In this document: positions 11,956 through 20,309 of the stretch, piece by piece
Numbering within the stretch: the first letter of the stretch is position 1
How the letters are laid out: each line of letters begins with the position of its first letter
Assembly (NCBI RefSeq): GCF_002161555.1
Contig: NZ_NFHZ01000006.1
Coordinates: 62,001 to 126,000 of the forward strand
Direction of reading: 5' to 3'
Origin: Barnesiella sp. An55
GTDB lineage: Bacteria; Bacteroidota; Bacteroidia; Bacteroidales; Barnesiellaceae
Length of the DNA: 64,000 nt
Made by a program: the position numbers and the translations under genes
Notes under the pieces: generated by a model
What the model was told of the DNA's origin: nothing
Databases searched by the model: none
Seen by the model: only the letters and a program-made list of their open reading frames with translations

Positions 11956-11963
11956 TATCTTTG
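11956..11963 (+). promoter_or_regulatory. -7 box for the phosphatase-like lipoprotein
   Basis: TATCTTTG is an exact TAnnTTTG match, 26 bases before the ATG at 11990. Confidence 0.7.
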
Positions 11964-11989
11964 CACTAAATCTTCATCACTCGACAGAT

Positions 11990-13042
11990 ATGCGTTATCT
12001 ACAATTTTGTTCTCTGCTCCTCGCATTGAGCGCTTGCGCCACGCACAGCGCCGATATCGATGTGGCTTGTGAAATCGACCAGCGAAACAACTATTTGTTG
12101 AAGTGGGAGACGACTCCGAAAATCGAAGGCGAGGTACAAATTTACCAATCGACCGACCCCGAACACTTCGATACCGATAAAAACCCGATAAAGACAACCA
12201 GCATCCAAAACGGATACATCCTCATCCCCGACACACTGCAAGCCCAACGTTCCTACTTCCTGCTGCGGTTCAACGGGAACGACGACCATGTTGTGGGAGC
12301 CCGGGCCGAACGGCTGAAATACATCGAAAACTTCAGAGACCTGGGTGGCTATACCTCCAAAAACGGCAAACAGTTGCGATGGGGAAAAATATTCCGCTCG
12401 GGCGAGTTCAACACCTTGACGGCCAGCAGTATAAACCGCATCAACAACATGGGCATCAAAACCCTCATCGATTTCAGAGACAGCGAGGATGTCATCAAGC
12501 CCAGCCCCGAGCTCAAGCTCGACAACGTCATCAACCTGCCGGGAGCCCTTCACTATCGGCAAAACCTGTTGCCTCGCCTCCAGAAAGAAGAGCTGCGACG
12601 AGGCGATGCCAACCTCTTCATGCAAGACCTGTATGTAGCCATGGTATCGGGCTCGAAACGGGCTTTCAAGTCGATGTTCAACCAGTTGCTGGTCGAAGAC
12701 AACTATCCCATCGTGCTCAGTTGTGTGAATGGTAAAGACTATACCGGCTTTGCCGTGTCGCTGTTGCTAAGTGCTCTTGATATGCCCGAAGAGGTGATCA
12801 TGAACGATTACCTCCTCTCCAATCGTTACTTCGACAAACGCCGCACCTCATTCGACCCCAAAGATTGTTGCGACGGTACCCAAGAGGCCCTCTCGCTCAT
12901 CCAAACGGCCGACAGCCGCTTCCTCTCCTACGCCCGCGACTACATTCGCCAAGAGTATGGCTCTATCAACAACTACCTCGAGCAGGAGCTGGGCGTAACC
13001 CCCGAGAAGCGAAAACAGCTCAAAGAGTATCTGTTACGCTGA
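11990..13042 (+). CDS. Lipoprotein of the tyrosine-phosphatase family with a degenerate P-loop
   Basis: A 350-residue protein. Lipobox ALSAC puts the lipid on Cys16, so it is membrane-anchored on the periplasmic side or the surface. After an Ig-like segment (residues 20-105) comes a dual-specificity/Y_phosphatase3 domain: NFRDLGGYTSKNGKQLRWGK and FRSGEFNTLT are typical. The active loop, however, reads LSCVNGKDYTGFA (Cys245). The family motif is HCxxGKDRTG: here the His is Ser244 and the invariant phosphate-binding Arg is Tyr251. Loss of that Arg should strongly reduce or abolish catalysis, so it may be a phosphate-ester binder or a pseudo-enzyme. No frameshift is seen and the rest of the domain is intact. 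Confidence 0.85.
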   Translation: MRYLQFCSLLLALSACATHSADIDVACEIDQRNNYLLKWETTPKIEGEVQIYQSTDPEHFDTDKNPIKTTSIQNGYILIPDTLQAQRSYFLLRFNGNDDHVVGARAERLKYIENFRDLGGYTSKNGKQLRWGKIFRSGEFNTLTASSINRINNMGIKTLIDFRDSEDVIKPSPELKLDNVINLPGALHYRQNLLPRLQKEELRRGDANLFMQDLYVAMVSGSKRAFKSMFNQLLVEDNYPIVLSCVNGKDYTGFAVSLLLSALDMPEEVIMNDYLLSNRYFDKRRTSFDPKDCCDGTQEALSLIQTADSRFLSYARDYIRQEYGSINNYLEQELGVTPEKRKQLKEYLLR

Positions 13043-13152
13043 TTCTGTCACAGGGAATCACCCCGCCAACTCAACACACTCCCCCGCACACATCACACCC
13101 GAGTGGAATCGAAGAGACGACCCGCCCTTCGCAATATATCGCATTTTTTTCG

Positions 13153-13160
13153 TACCTTTG
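13153..13160 (+). promoter_or_regulatory. -7 box for the DEAD-box helicase gene
   Basis: TACCTTTG matches TAnnTTTG. The ATG is 122 bases downstream, so the mRNA would have a leader of about 115 bases. Confidence 0.7.
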
Positions 13161-13172
13161 CCGGCGTAAATC

Positions 13173-13198
13173 AAACTCGTAGCGTACGACAAGTTTTT
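13173..13198 (+). promoter_or_regulatory. Hairpin with T-run at the start of the helicase leader, possible attenuator
   Basis: AAACTCGTA (13173-13181), loop GCG, then TACG, a 3-base bulge ACA and AGTTT, running into TTTTT. It would form within the first 40 bases of the transcript and looks like a weak intrinsic terminator. Confidence 0.45.
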
Positions 13199-13282
13199 AT
13201 TCACCCTCTCCCCTTAGCCCTGTTTGAGGACGAAAAAGGCCTTGTGCCCCTGCGATAAAGCCCAAATTTGACAATCACACCG

Positions 13283-15082
13283 ATGAAGACATTTCAAGAA
13301 TTAGGTATCTGCGACGAGATACTGAGAGCGATTACCGAGATGGGATATGAGAATCCCATGCCCGTTCAAGAGCAGGTAATCCCCCACCTCCTGAACGAAG
13401 AGACCGACCTGGTAGCTCTGGCTCAAACCGGCACGGGCAAGACTGCTGCCTTCGGCCTGCCCGTGATACAACGCATCGACCTCGACCTGTGTCAGCCCCA
13501 GGCCCTCATCCTCTCGCCCACTCGCGAACTGTGCCTGCAAATTGCCGGCGACCTCACCGACTATTCACAATATATCGACGGACTGCGCATCTTGCCCGTA
13601 TATGGAGGCTCGAGTATCGAGAGCCAGATACGCACCCTCAAGAAAGGAGTTCACATTATCGTAGCTACGCCGGGACGTTTGCTCGACCTGCTCGAGCGGA
13701 AAACCGTACGCCTTGACCACGTCTCGACCGTCATCATGGACGAGGCCGACGAAATGCTCAACATGGGATTCCTCGACAGCATCAACGCCATCCTCGCCCA
13801 AGTGCCACAAGAGCGCAAAATGCTGCTCTTCTCGGCCACCATGCCGCGCGAAATCGAACAGATCGCCCGCACCTACATGCACAACCCCCAAGAGATTGTC
13901 GTGGGCAGCCGCAACGAAGGAGCCGAGAATGTGCGTCACGTCTATTACATGGTACACGCCAAGGACAAATACCAGGCTCTCAAACGCATCGCCGACTACT
14001 ACCCCAACATATACGGCATCATCTTCTGCCGCACCCGCCGCGAAACCCAGGAGATTGCCGACCAACTTATCGCCGACGGGTATAACGCCGACTCGCTGCA
14101 CGGCGAACTGTCGCAGGCCCAGCGCGACGCCGTGATGCAGAAGTTCCGCCTGCGCAACCTGCAACTGCTCGTGGCTACCGACGTGGCTGCACGGGGGCTC
14201 GACGTGACCGACCTCACCCACGTCATCAACTACGGTCTGCCCGACGATATCGAAACCTACACCCACCGCAGCGGCCGTACCGGCCGGGCCGGGAAGTCGG
14301 GCGTGTCGGTGGCCATCATCCACAGCCGCGAAAAAGGCAAGATGCGAGCCATCGAGAAGATTATCGGCAAGAAATTTGAGCGAGGTATGGTACCCACCGG
14401 CGCACAAATCTGCGAGAAACAGCTCTTCAACCTGGCCGACCGTATCGAGAAGGTGAAGGTGAACGAAGAGGAGATTGCCAAATATCTGCCCAACATCTCG
14501 CGCAAACTGGGGTGGCTCAACGAACAAGACCTCATCAAACGCATCGTCTCGCTCGAGTTCAACCGACTCATCGACTACTACCGCGACACCCCCGACCTCG
14601 ACCTGCCCGACGAGAACACCCGCAAGCCCAAAGAGGGGAACTCGCCCAAAGAGGGGCGCAAGACTCGCGACAAGGACAGCCGCACGGCCGAAGAGGGATT
14701 TGAGCGCATCTATATCAACCTGGGCAAAGCCCACGGTTTCTTCCCACCCAACCTCATCGAGATGATCAACTCGCTCGTGCCCGGGCGGGTAAATATCGGA
14801 CGCATCGACCTGCTGCCGGCCTACTCGCTCTTCGACGTCGAAAAGGGTGCTGCCAAGAAAGTAGTAGGAGCCCTGAAAGGATGCGAATTCTACGGCCACC
14901 GCATCTATGCCGAGATTGCCACCGACAAGGACTATGCAGCCAAAGGCAAGAAGAGAGGCAAAGAAAACGACAGCCGCCGCAAGGGCGACAAGCACTATGG
15001 CCGCTCTCGCAAAGGCGGTGATGACAGCCGCTACAAACACGAGCGCCGCACAGGCAACTCCCGCAAGGAACGCCGCAAATAA
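13283..15082 (+). CDS. DEAD-box ATP-dependent RNA helicase (DeaD/CsdA type)
   Basis: A 599-residue protein. Motifs in order: Q motif (FQELGICDEIL ... NPMPVQEQVIP), Walker A AQTGTGKT near residue 50, PTRELCLQIA, MDEADEML at residues 152-159, SAT, then ARGLDV and HRSGRTGRAGKSG in the second RecA domain. Residues 475-550 form a DbpA-type RNA-binding domain (INLGKAHGFFPPNLIEM). The last 55 residues are a Lys/Arg/Gly-rich tail. This layout fits DeaD/CsdA, which acts in ribosome assembly and mRNA decay, especially in the cold. ATG 13283 is preferred to a TTG 15 bases upstream. The long leader with a hairpin suggests control at RNA level. Confidence 0.93.
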   Translation: MKTFQELGICDEILRAITEMGYENPMPVQEQVIPHLLNEETDLVALAQTGTGKTAAFGLPVIQRIDLDLCQPQALILSPTRELCLQIAGDLTDYSQYIDGLRILPVYGGSSIESQIRTLKKGVHIIVATPGRLLDLLERKTVRLDHVSTVIMDEADEMLNMGFLDSINAILAQVPQERKMLLFSATMPREIEQIARTYMHNPQEIVVGSRNEGAENVRHVYYMVHAKDKYQALKRIADYYPNIYGIIFCRTRRETQEIADQLIADGYNADSLHGELSQAQRDAVMQKFRLRNLQLLVATDVAARGLDVTDLTHVINYGLPDDIETYTHRSGRTGRAGKSGVSVAIIHSREKGKMRAIEKIIGKKFERGMVPTGAQICEKQLFNLADRIEKVKVNEEEIAKYLPNISRKLGWLNEQDLIKRIVSLEFNRLIDYYRDTPDLDLPDENTRKPKEGNSPKEGRKTRDKDSRTAEEGFERIYINLGKAHGFFPPNLIEMINSLVPGRVNIGRIDLLPAYSLFDVEKGAAKKVVGALKGCEFYGHRIYAEIATDKDYAAKGKKRGKENDSRRKGDKHYGRSRKGGDDSRYKHERRTGNSRKERRK

Positions 15083-15131
15083 ACGCCACCGATACACGAG
15101 ACCCGCACCCGCCACGGGTTACAAAAGCATC

Positions 15132-15178
15132 AGGCACCCCCGATATCCATAATCAACCATCGGGGGTGCCTCCTTTTT
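15132..15178 (+). terminator. Rho-independent terminator after the helicase gene
   Basis: AGGCACCCCCGAT and ATCGGGGGTGCCT make a perfect 13-bp stem with a 14-base loop, followed by CCTTTTTT. It lies 50 bases after the stop. Confidence 0.92.
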
Positions 15179-15290
15179 TCTCCCCCACATAACCGGTCGC
15201 CCTCCAACCCACGACTTTCACCCCTGGAGAAATAACAGCCCGGCCCAAAAGATAATACCCCACGAAATAACAACGGCCCCAAAATTTGTG

Positions 15291-15298
15291 TATATTTG
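15291..15298 (+). promoter_or_regulatory. -7 box for tdh-kbl
   Basis: TATATTTG matches TAnnTTTG, 63 bases before the tdh ATG. Confidence 0.65.
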
Positions 15299-15361
15299 CC
15301 CCAAGGAACCTTAATAAATCTATTCAATGCACATCAACCCGGTTAAAAAGGCAGCATAGAC

Positions 15362-16318
15362 ATGAAAAGAATTCTTGTAATCGGATCGACCGGCCAAATT
15401 GGGTCGGCTCTAATGACGAAACTCCGCAAGGAGTATGGCAGCGACAATGTCGTAGCCGGATATATCGAGGGCGTGCCCCTGAGCGATGAACTGAAAAACG
15501 GCGGCCCCCTCGAAGTAGCCGACGTAACCAACGCCGCCCAGATTGCAGCCATCATCGACAAATACAAAATCGACTCTATCTACAACCTGGCAGCCATACT
15601 CTCGGCTCAAGCCGAAAAGAAACCCCTGCTGGCCTGGAACATACAGATAGGCGGTGTGCTCAACCTGCTCGAAATTTCGCGCGAAAAAGGATGCTCACTC
15701 TTCACGCCCAGCTCCATAGGCGCCTTTGGCGACTCGTCGCCCAAGATGAAAACCCCGCAAGAGACCATCCAACGCCCCCGCACCATCTATGGGGTGAGCA
15801 AGGTATCGTGCGAGCTGTTGAGCGACTACTACTTCTACCGCTACGGCGTAGATACACGTTCGGTACGTTTCCCCGGGCTCATCTCCTACGAGACCCTGCC
15901 CGGCGGCGGCACCACCGACTATGCCGTAGAGATCTACTACGCCGCCGTCAAAGGCGAGAAATTTGAGATTCCCGTCAAGGCAGGCACATATATGGACATG
16001 ATGTATATGCCCGATGCCCTCAAAGCCATGGTCATGCTCATGGAGGCCGACCCTTCGCGACTGAAACACCGCAACTCGTTCAACATCGCCTCGATGAGTT
16101 TCGATCCCGAAATCATCTACCACGAAATCAAAAAATTCTACCCCAACTTCGTGGCCGAATACAAAATCGATCCCGTGCGTCAGCAGATTGCCGACTCGTG
16201 GCCCGACATGCTCGACGACTCCTGTGCCCGCGCCGAATGGGATTGGAAACCCGACTACGACCTCGAGTCGATGTCGGTCGATATGATTGAACACCTCAAA
16301 AAGAAACTCCTTAAATAA
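15362..16318 (+). CDS. tdh: L-threonine 3-dehydrogenase, SDR (epimerase-like) type
   Basis: A 318-residue extended short-chain dehydrogenase. The NAD site is VIGSTGQIGSALMTKL; the catalytic Tyr-Lys pair is YGVSKVSCELL near residues 145-149; the substrate loop YETLPGGGTTDYAVEIY is typical of the epimerase-like threonine dehydrogenases of Bacteroidota, distinct from the zinc enzyme of E. coli. It oxidises threonine to 2-amino-3-ketobutyrate, which the next gene product (kbl, 6 bases downstream) cleaves to glycine and acetyl-CoA. The pairing makes the function nearly certain. Confidence 0.92.
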   Translation: MKRILVIGSTGQIGSALMTKLRKEYGSDNVVAGYIEGVPLSDELKNGGPLEVADVTNAAQIAAIIDKYKIDSIYNLAAILSAQAEKKPLLAWNIQIGGVLNLLEISREKGCSLFTPSSIGAFGDSSPKMKTPQETIQRPRTIYGVSKVSCELLSDYYFYRYGVDTRSVRFPGLISYETLPGGGTTDYAVEIYYAAVKGEKFEIPVKAGTYMDMMYMPDALKAMVMLMEADPSRLKHRNSFNIASMSFDPEIIYHEIKKFYPNFVAEYKIDPVRQQIADSWPDMLDDSCARAEWDWKPDYDLESMSVDMIEHLKKKLLK

Positions 16319-16324
16319 ACGCCT

Positions 16325-17518
16325 ATGTTCACACAAATGAAAGAGCACCTGGCCAAACAGCTCGCCGAGATCAAGGCCGACGGATTGTACAAAGAAGAAC
16401 GTACGATCATTACCCCACAAAGTTCGGCCATCAGAATTGCCGAAAAAAGCGGTACAGTACTGAACTTCTGCGCCAATAACTACTTGGGTCTCTCGGATAA
16501 TCCCCGGCTCATCGCCGCTGCCAAGAAAGCGATGGACACCCACGGATTCGGCATGTCGTCGGTACGGTTCATTTGCGGCGCACAAGACCTGCACCGCGAA
16601 CTCGAAAAAGCAATCGCCCGCTACTTCAAAACCGAAGATACGATTCTCTATGCCGCCTGCTTCGATGCCAACGGCGGTGTGTTCGAACCCCTCTTCACGG
16701 CCGAAGACGCCATCATCTCCGATGCCCTCAACCACGCCTCGATTATCGACGGTGTGCGCCTGTGCAAAGCCAAACGCTACCGCTATGCCAACGCCAACAT
16801 GGAAGAGCTCGAGCACTGCCTGCAAGAGGCTCAGGCCCAACGCTTCCGCATCATCGTAACCGACGGCGTGTTCTCGATGGACGGCAACGTAGCTCCCATG
16901 GACAAGATATGCGCCCTGGCCGAGAAATACGATGCTCTGGTCATGGTCGATGAGTGCCACTCGGCCGGAGTCGTAGGTCCTCACGGACGCGGCGTAAGCG
17001 AACTCTTCAACCTCTACGACCGCATCGACATCCACACCGGCACACTGGGCAAAGCCTTCGGCGGAGCCATCGGCGGCTTCACCACCGGGCCCAAAGAGAT
17101 TATCGACATGCTGCGCCAGCGGTCGAGACCCTATCTCTTCTCCAACTCGCTGCCCCCTGCCGTCGTAGGCGCCGGTATCGAAGTGTTCAAGATGCTCGAC
17201 GAGAGCGACGAGCTCCACACCCGCCTTGTGGAAAACGTCAACTACTTCCGCGACAAGATGCTGACCGCCGGATTCGACATCAAACCCACCCAATCGGCTA
17301 TCTGCGCCGTTATGCTCTACGATGCCAAACTCTCGCAGACCTTTGCCGCACAAATGCTCGACGAGGGTATCTATGTAACCGGTTTCTACTATCCCGTAGT
17401 GCCGCAAGGACAAGCCCGCATACGCGTACAGCTCTCGGCCGCACACACCCGCGAAGAGCTCGATACCTGCATCGCAGCCTTTATCAAAGTAGCCAAGAAT
17501 CTGGGCGTACTCAAATAG
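16325..17518 (+). CDS. kbl: Glycine C-acetyltransferase (2-amino-3-ketobutyrate CoA ligase)
   Basis: A 397-residue PLP enzyme of the alpha-oxoamine synthase family. The Schiff-base Lys is about residue 243 in HTGTLGKAFGGAIGGF; VMVDECHSAGVVGPHGRGV holds the PLP-ring Asp and His; FCANNYLGLSDNPRL and RFICGAQDLHRELEKA are typical of Kbl. It cleaves 2-amino-3-ketobutyrate with CoA to glycine and acetyl-CoA. It starts 6 bases after tdh, completing the two-step threonine breakdown. Confidence 0.95.
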   Translation: MFTQMKEHLAKQLAEIKADGLYKEERTIITPQSSAIRIAEKSGTVLNFCANNYLGLSDNPRLIAAAKKAMDTHGFGMSSVRFICGAQDLHRELEKAIARYFKTEDTILYAACFDANGGVFEPLFTAEDAIISDALNHASIIDGVRLCKAKRYRYANANMEELEHCLQEAQAQRFRIIVTDGVFSMDGNVAPMDKICALAEKYDALVMVDECHSAGVVGPHGRGVSELFNLYDRIDIHTGTLGKAFGGAIGGFTTGPKEIIDMLRQRSRPYLFSNSLPPAVVGAGIEVFKMLDESDELHTRLVENVNYFRDKMLTAGFDIKPTQSAICAVMLYDAKLSQTFAAQMLDEGIYVTGFYYPVVPQGQARIRVQLSAAHTREELDTCIAAFIKVAKNLGVLK

Positions 17519-17540
17519 AAATTTTATTTCCTCCATACCC

Positions 17541-17583
17541 ACAAGACGTCTCCCTTCTCCCGAAGAGAGGCGTCTTGTTTTTT
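17541..17583 (+). terminator. Rho-independent terminator after kbl
   Basis: ACAAGACG and CGTCTTGT form the base of an imperfect hairpin (inner TCTC/GAGA) followed by TTTTTT. It lies 22 bases after the kbl stop. Confidence 0.85.
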
Positions 17584-17639
17584 CAGACCTAACATCACAT
17601 GCAAGAGAGGCGCGAGAAATCAAATCTCATCTTTAGACT

Positions 17640-17685
17640 GGGTAAAACAAACAAAGGCGAGACCCATCATGAGTCTCGCCTTTGT
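17640..17685 (-). terminator. Terminator of the tRNA-Met gene
   Basis: ACAAAGGCGAGAC (17651-17663) and GTCTCGCCTTTGT (17673-17685) form a perfect 13-bp stem. The minus strand continues TTGTTTTACC, fitting the end of a tRNA transcript 11 bases after the tRNA. Confidence 0.85.
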
Positions 17686-17695
17686 CGTTTCGTTG

Positions 17696-17769
17696 TGGTC
17701 CCACTTGGGCTTGAACCAAGGACCCCCTGATTATGAGTCAGATGCTCTAACCAACTGAGCTATAGGACC
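17696..17769 (-). tRNA. tRNA with anticodon CAT, most likely elongator tRNA-Met
   Basis: On the minus strand it begins GGTCCTATAGCTCAGTTGGT and has anticodon loop CTCATAA. The acceptor stem GGTCCTA pairs with TGGGACC (one G-T pair). CCA is not in the DNA (ACAA follows instead), unlike the two tRNAs near 6.7 kb. It is not the initiator, since the first pair is G-C and the anticodon stem lacks three G-C pairs. A tRNA-Ile with modified CAT anticodon cannot be fully excluded. Confidence 0.88.
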
Positions 17770-17795
17770 GGCACGGATATTTCCGTAAGCGAGTG

Positions 17796-17803
17796 CAAAG
17801 ATA
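17796..17803 (-). promoter_or_regulatory. -7 box for tRNA-Met
   Basis: The minus strand reads TATCTTTG, exact TAnnTTTG, 26 bases before the tRNA 5' end. Confidence 0.7.
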
Positions 17804-17977
17804 GCGGTTTTCGCAGAAAGGCACAAATATTTTGCCGTTTTTCTTCAAAATATGGCACTGGTGATGGGCTCTCGAAGAGCGCTCGACAAGGCTGTAGGGG
17901 AGTGGACCGCACGAGCTGCCGGCCCCTGATTGTACTAAAATCTCTTTACAAATACCCGATAGCTGCACAAATTTCGC

Positions 17978-17985
17978 TACTTTTG
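17978..17985 (+). promoter_or_regulatory. -7 box for the HAD phosphatase-ribF pair
   Basis: TACTTTTG matches TAnnTTTG, 21 bases before the ATG at 18007. Confidence 0.7.
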
Positions 17986-18006
17986 TACCACTTAACTGGA
18001 GATGGC

Positions 18007-18642
18007 ATGGAAACTTCGTTGACGGGTATCCGCAATTTGTTATTCGATTTGGGTGGTGTCATTATCGACCTCGACCAACAGCGGTGTGTCGATGCTTTGG
18101 TGGCTTTGGGTGATACCCGGGCCGGCGAGATGCTGGGCCTCTATGGGCAACAGGGCGAATTCAGGAAACTGGAGGCGGGCGAGATATCGGCAGCCGACTT
18201 CCTCGGTTATATGCGTCGGCGCATCGGGCGTGACGAGGTATCGGATCGCGAAATCGTTGATGCCATCAACGCCTTTCTCATAGGGATTCCCGTCGAGCGG
18301 TTGCAATTGTTGCGCAAACTCCGCGGCCGCTTCAAGGTAATGATGCTGAGCAATACCAACCCCATCATGTACGATACGAAAATCGCCGACTTTTTTGCCC
18401 AGGAGGGGTTGACGGTCAACGATTATTTCGACGAAATCTTTCTCTCCTATCAATTAAAGGCTTGCAAGCCCGATGCCGAGATTTTCGAGAAGGTCATCGA
18501 GGCTTCGCACATCGTGCCGCAAGAGACGCTCTTCTTCGACGACTCTCAAAAGAACCTCGACGCGGCTGCCGCACTCGGATTCAAGACTCATCTTGTTACG
18601 GCCGATAGCGGCATAACCTCTTTTTTCAACGATTGCCGATGA
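18007..18642 (+). CDS. HAD-family hydrolase (YihX-like phosphatase)
   Basis: A 211-residue HAD protein. Motif I is LLFDLGGVIIDLD, the FDLGxV form found in the YihX / epoxide-hydrolase-N group, with the nucleophile Asp near residue 16. Motif II is MMLSNTNP, and motifs III/IV are ACKPDAEIFEK and LFFDDSQKNLDAA. It probably removes phosphate from a small metabolite such as a sugar phosphate; the substrate is not evident. Start at ATG 18007 fits the promoter box. Its stop overlaps the ribF start (ATGA), so the two are translated together; a role connected with flavin mononucleotide precursors is possible but only inferred. Confidence 0.9.
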   Translation: METSLTGIRNLLFDLGGVIIDLDQQRCVDALVALGDTRAGEMLGLYGQQGEFRKLEAGEISAADFLGYMRRRIGRDEVSDREIVDAINAFLIGIPVERLQLLRKLRGRFKVMMLSNTNPIMYDTKIADFFAQEGLTVNDYFDEIFLSYQLKACKPDAEIFEKVIEASHIVPQETLFFDDSQKNLDAAAALGFKTHLVTADSGITSFFNDCR

Positions 18643-19559
18643 CAGCAGTTCCTCACGAAACATCGACCACTCGTCCCCTCTTTGCCGCCCTTGGCGTGTT
18701 CGACGGCGTGCACCGCGGCCACCGGGCTGTCATTGCCCGGGTCGAGGCCGAAGCGGCTGCCCGGCGACTCGATTCGGCCGTGATTTCGTTTCGCACACAC
18801 CCCCAGCAGGTGCTGCATCCCGAGGTACCCTTCCGCATGCTCACTTCGCCGCAGGAACGAGAGGCCCTGCTACGCCAGACGGGTATCGACCGGGTTGTTT
18901 TCCTCGACTTCACGCGCGAGATGTCCCAGTTGTCGGCCTTCGAATTCCTCCAAATACTATCGTCGCAACTACAGGTAAAGGGGCTCATCATCGGCTACGA
19001 CCACCGTTTCGGCCACAACCGGGCCGAAGGGTTCGACGATTACGTGCGATATGGGCAGCAACTGGGTATGGAGATTCTCCATGCCGACGAGCTGGTGACC
19101 GACGACGGACCTGTGAGCTCGTCGATTATCCGCAAGCTGCTGTTACAAGGCGACCTGACTACAGCCAACCGACTGCTCTCCTACCCCTACACGCTGCACG
19201 GTAAGGTGGTGAACGGGTTTCATGTGGGGCGCGAACTGGGATTCCCCACGGCCAATATCGACATGGACTATCCCGACAAACTGATTCCGGCAAACGGGGT
19301 ATATGCCGTGCACATTGTCTTGGGCGATGGCCGGCGCTACGGAGGCATGCTCAACATAGGCAACCGCCCTACGCTGAACCGGCCCAACGATTACAGCATC
19401 GAGGCCAATATATTTGATTTTTCGGGCAATCTGTATGGCGAGAATCTGGCTGTCGAGTTGGTACAGTACATACGCCCCGAACGGACTTTTGCCAACACCG
19501 AGGCTCTACGCACCCAACTGGTGGCCGACGAGGCGGCTATCCGTAAAATCTTAGTGTAA
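18639..19559 (+). CDS. ribF: Bifunctional riboflavin kinase / FAD synthetase
   Basis: A 306-residue protein of normal RibF length. The N-terminal nucleotidyltransferase domain shows ALGVFDGVHRGHRAVI and the motif VSSSIIRKLLLQGDL; the C-terminal kinase domain shows GRELGFPTANIDMD, GVYAVHI and MLNIGNRPTL. It turns riboflavin into FMN and then FAD. ATG 18639 overlaps the stop of the HAD gene by four bases. It ends 6 bases from the converging methyltransferase gene, with no clear terminator between. Confidence 0.96.
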   Translation: MTAVPHETSTTRPLFAALGVFDGVHRGHRAVIARVEAEAAARRLDSAVISFRTHPQQVLHPEVPFRMLTSPQEREALLRQTGIDRVVFLDFTREMSQLSAFEFLQILSSQLQVKGLIIGYDHRFGHNRAEGFDDYVRYGQQLGMEILHADELVTDDGPVSSSIIRKLLLQGDLTTANRLLSYPYTLHGKVVNGFHVGRELGFPTANIDMDYPDKLIPANGVYAVHIVLGDGRRYGGMLNIGNRPTLNRPNDYSIEANIFDFSGNLYGENLAVELVQYIRPERTFANTEALRTQLVADEAAIRKILV

Positions 19560-19565
19560 TCTCCC

Positions 19566-20291
19566 CTATAACGAAACCTGGTAGTCCTGCTTGTTCAGCT
19601 TCGGGTTGCAGCAGACAAACCCCACGTTTTTCATGTCGATGGTCACCCGCACCCGCTCGTCCTTGAGGAGAGCCTCCCACCACTCTTTCACGGCACTGTT
19701 GCGGCGAATACCGTCAATCACAAGCAACGAAGGTTTGTCGAGTACCGGGTCGAGCAATTGAGGTAAGGCCCGATATTGAGCCTTGGGCAGACGATTCACC
19801 ACCACATAGAGCCCCTCTCGCTCACGCTCCAAATAGGCCGGGATAGAGAGGGCATAAGGTTCCCGCACAAAATCGACCTGCTCACCTACCCGGGTAAACA
19901 GCGTTTGCGCAAAATCGCCAATCTCGACGTTTGGTTCGATCACGGTCAATCGGGCCGACCGCTCGGCCAGCCGCAGATAGAGCGATGAGATGCCCCACGA
20001 GGAACCAATCTCGAGAATATCGTCGGGGCGGAAGAAATTGGTGAGTCGGAACAAGAGCCTGCCTCTACTCTTCGAAATGAGCTTGCGCTGCCGTTTCTGC
20101 CGCCGCTGCAGAGCATCGACCACATGGGCACGCGCTATCGTCTCTACATCGTCATAGGCATAATAGCGAGCCTTCTCGCGTATCACCTTCGTGATGAGAC
20201 GAAAGGCAAAAGGCGAATGGATACCGAAGCCCCATGCCTGACGCATGCGGCTCATCGGCGAAGTATATTCTTTCCAGAACTTCTTCTGCAT
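19566..20291 (-). CDS. Class I SAM-dependent methyltransferase-like protein
   Basis: A 241-residue protein. Motif I is ILEIGSSWGISSLYLRL near residues 95-110, and the acidic end of beta 2 is LTVIEPNVEIGDFA. The N-terminal 90 residues are basic and hold FGIHSPFAFRLITKVI, seen in a conserved Bacteroidota group of unknown methyltransferases. The substrate is unknown; the glycine loop is weaker than in well-known enzymes, so activity is likely but not certain. ATG at 20291 is preferred to a TTG three codons upstream. It lies 18 bases after a large YfhO-type gene on the same strand. Confidence 0.8.
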   Translation of the reverse strand: MQKKFWKEYTSPMSRMRQAWGFGIHSPFAFRLITKVIREKARYYAYDDVETIARAHVVDALQRRQKRQRKLISKSRGRLLFRLTNFFRPDDILEIGSSWGISSLYLRLAERSARLTVIEPNVEIGDFAQTLFTRVGEQVDFVREPYALSIPAYLEREREGLYVVVNRLPKAQYRALPQLLDPVLDKPSLLVIDGIRRNSAVKEWWEALLKDERVRVTIDMKNVGFVCCNPKLNKQDYQVSL

Positions 20292-20309
20292 AGTCCCCAA
20301 CGGTTTATC

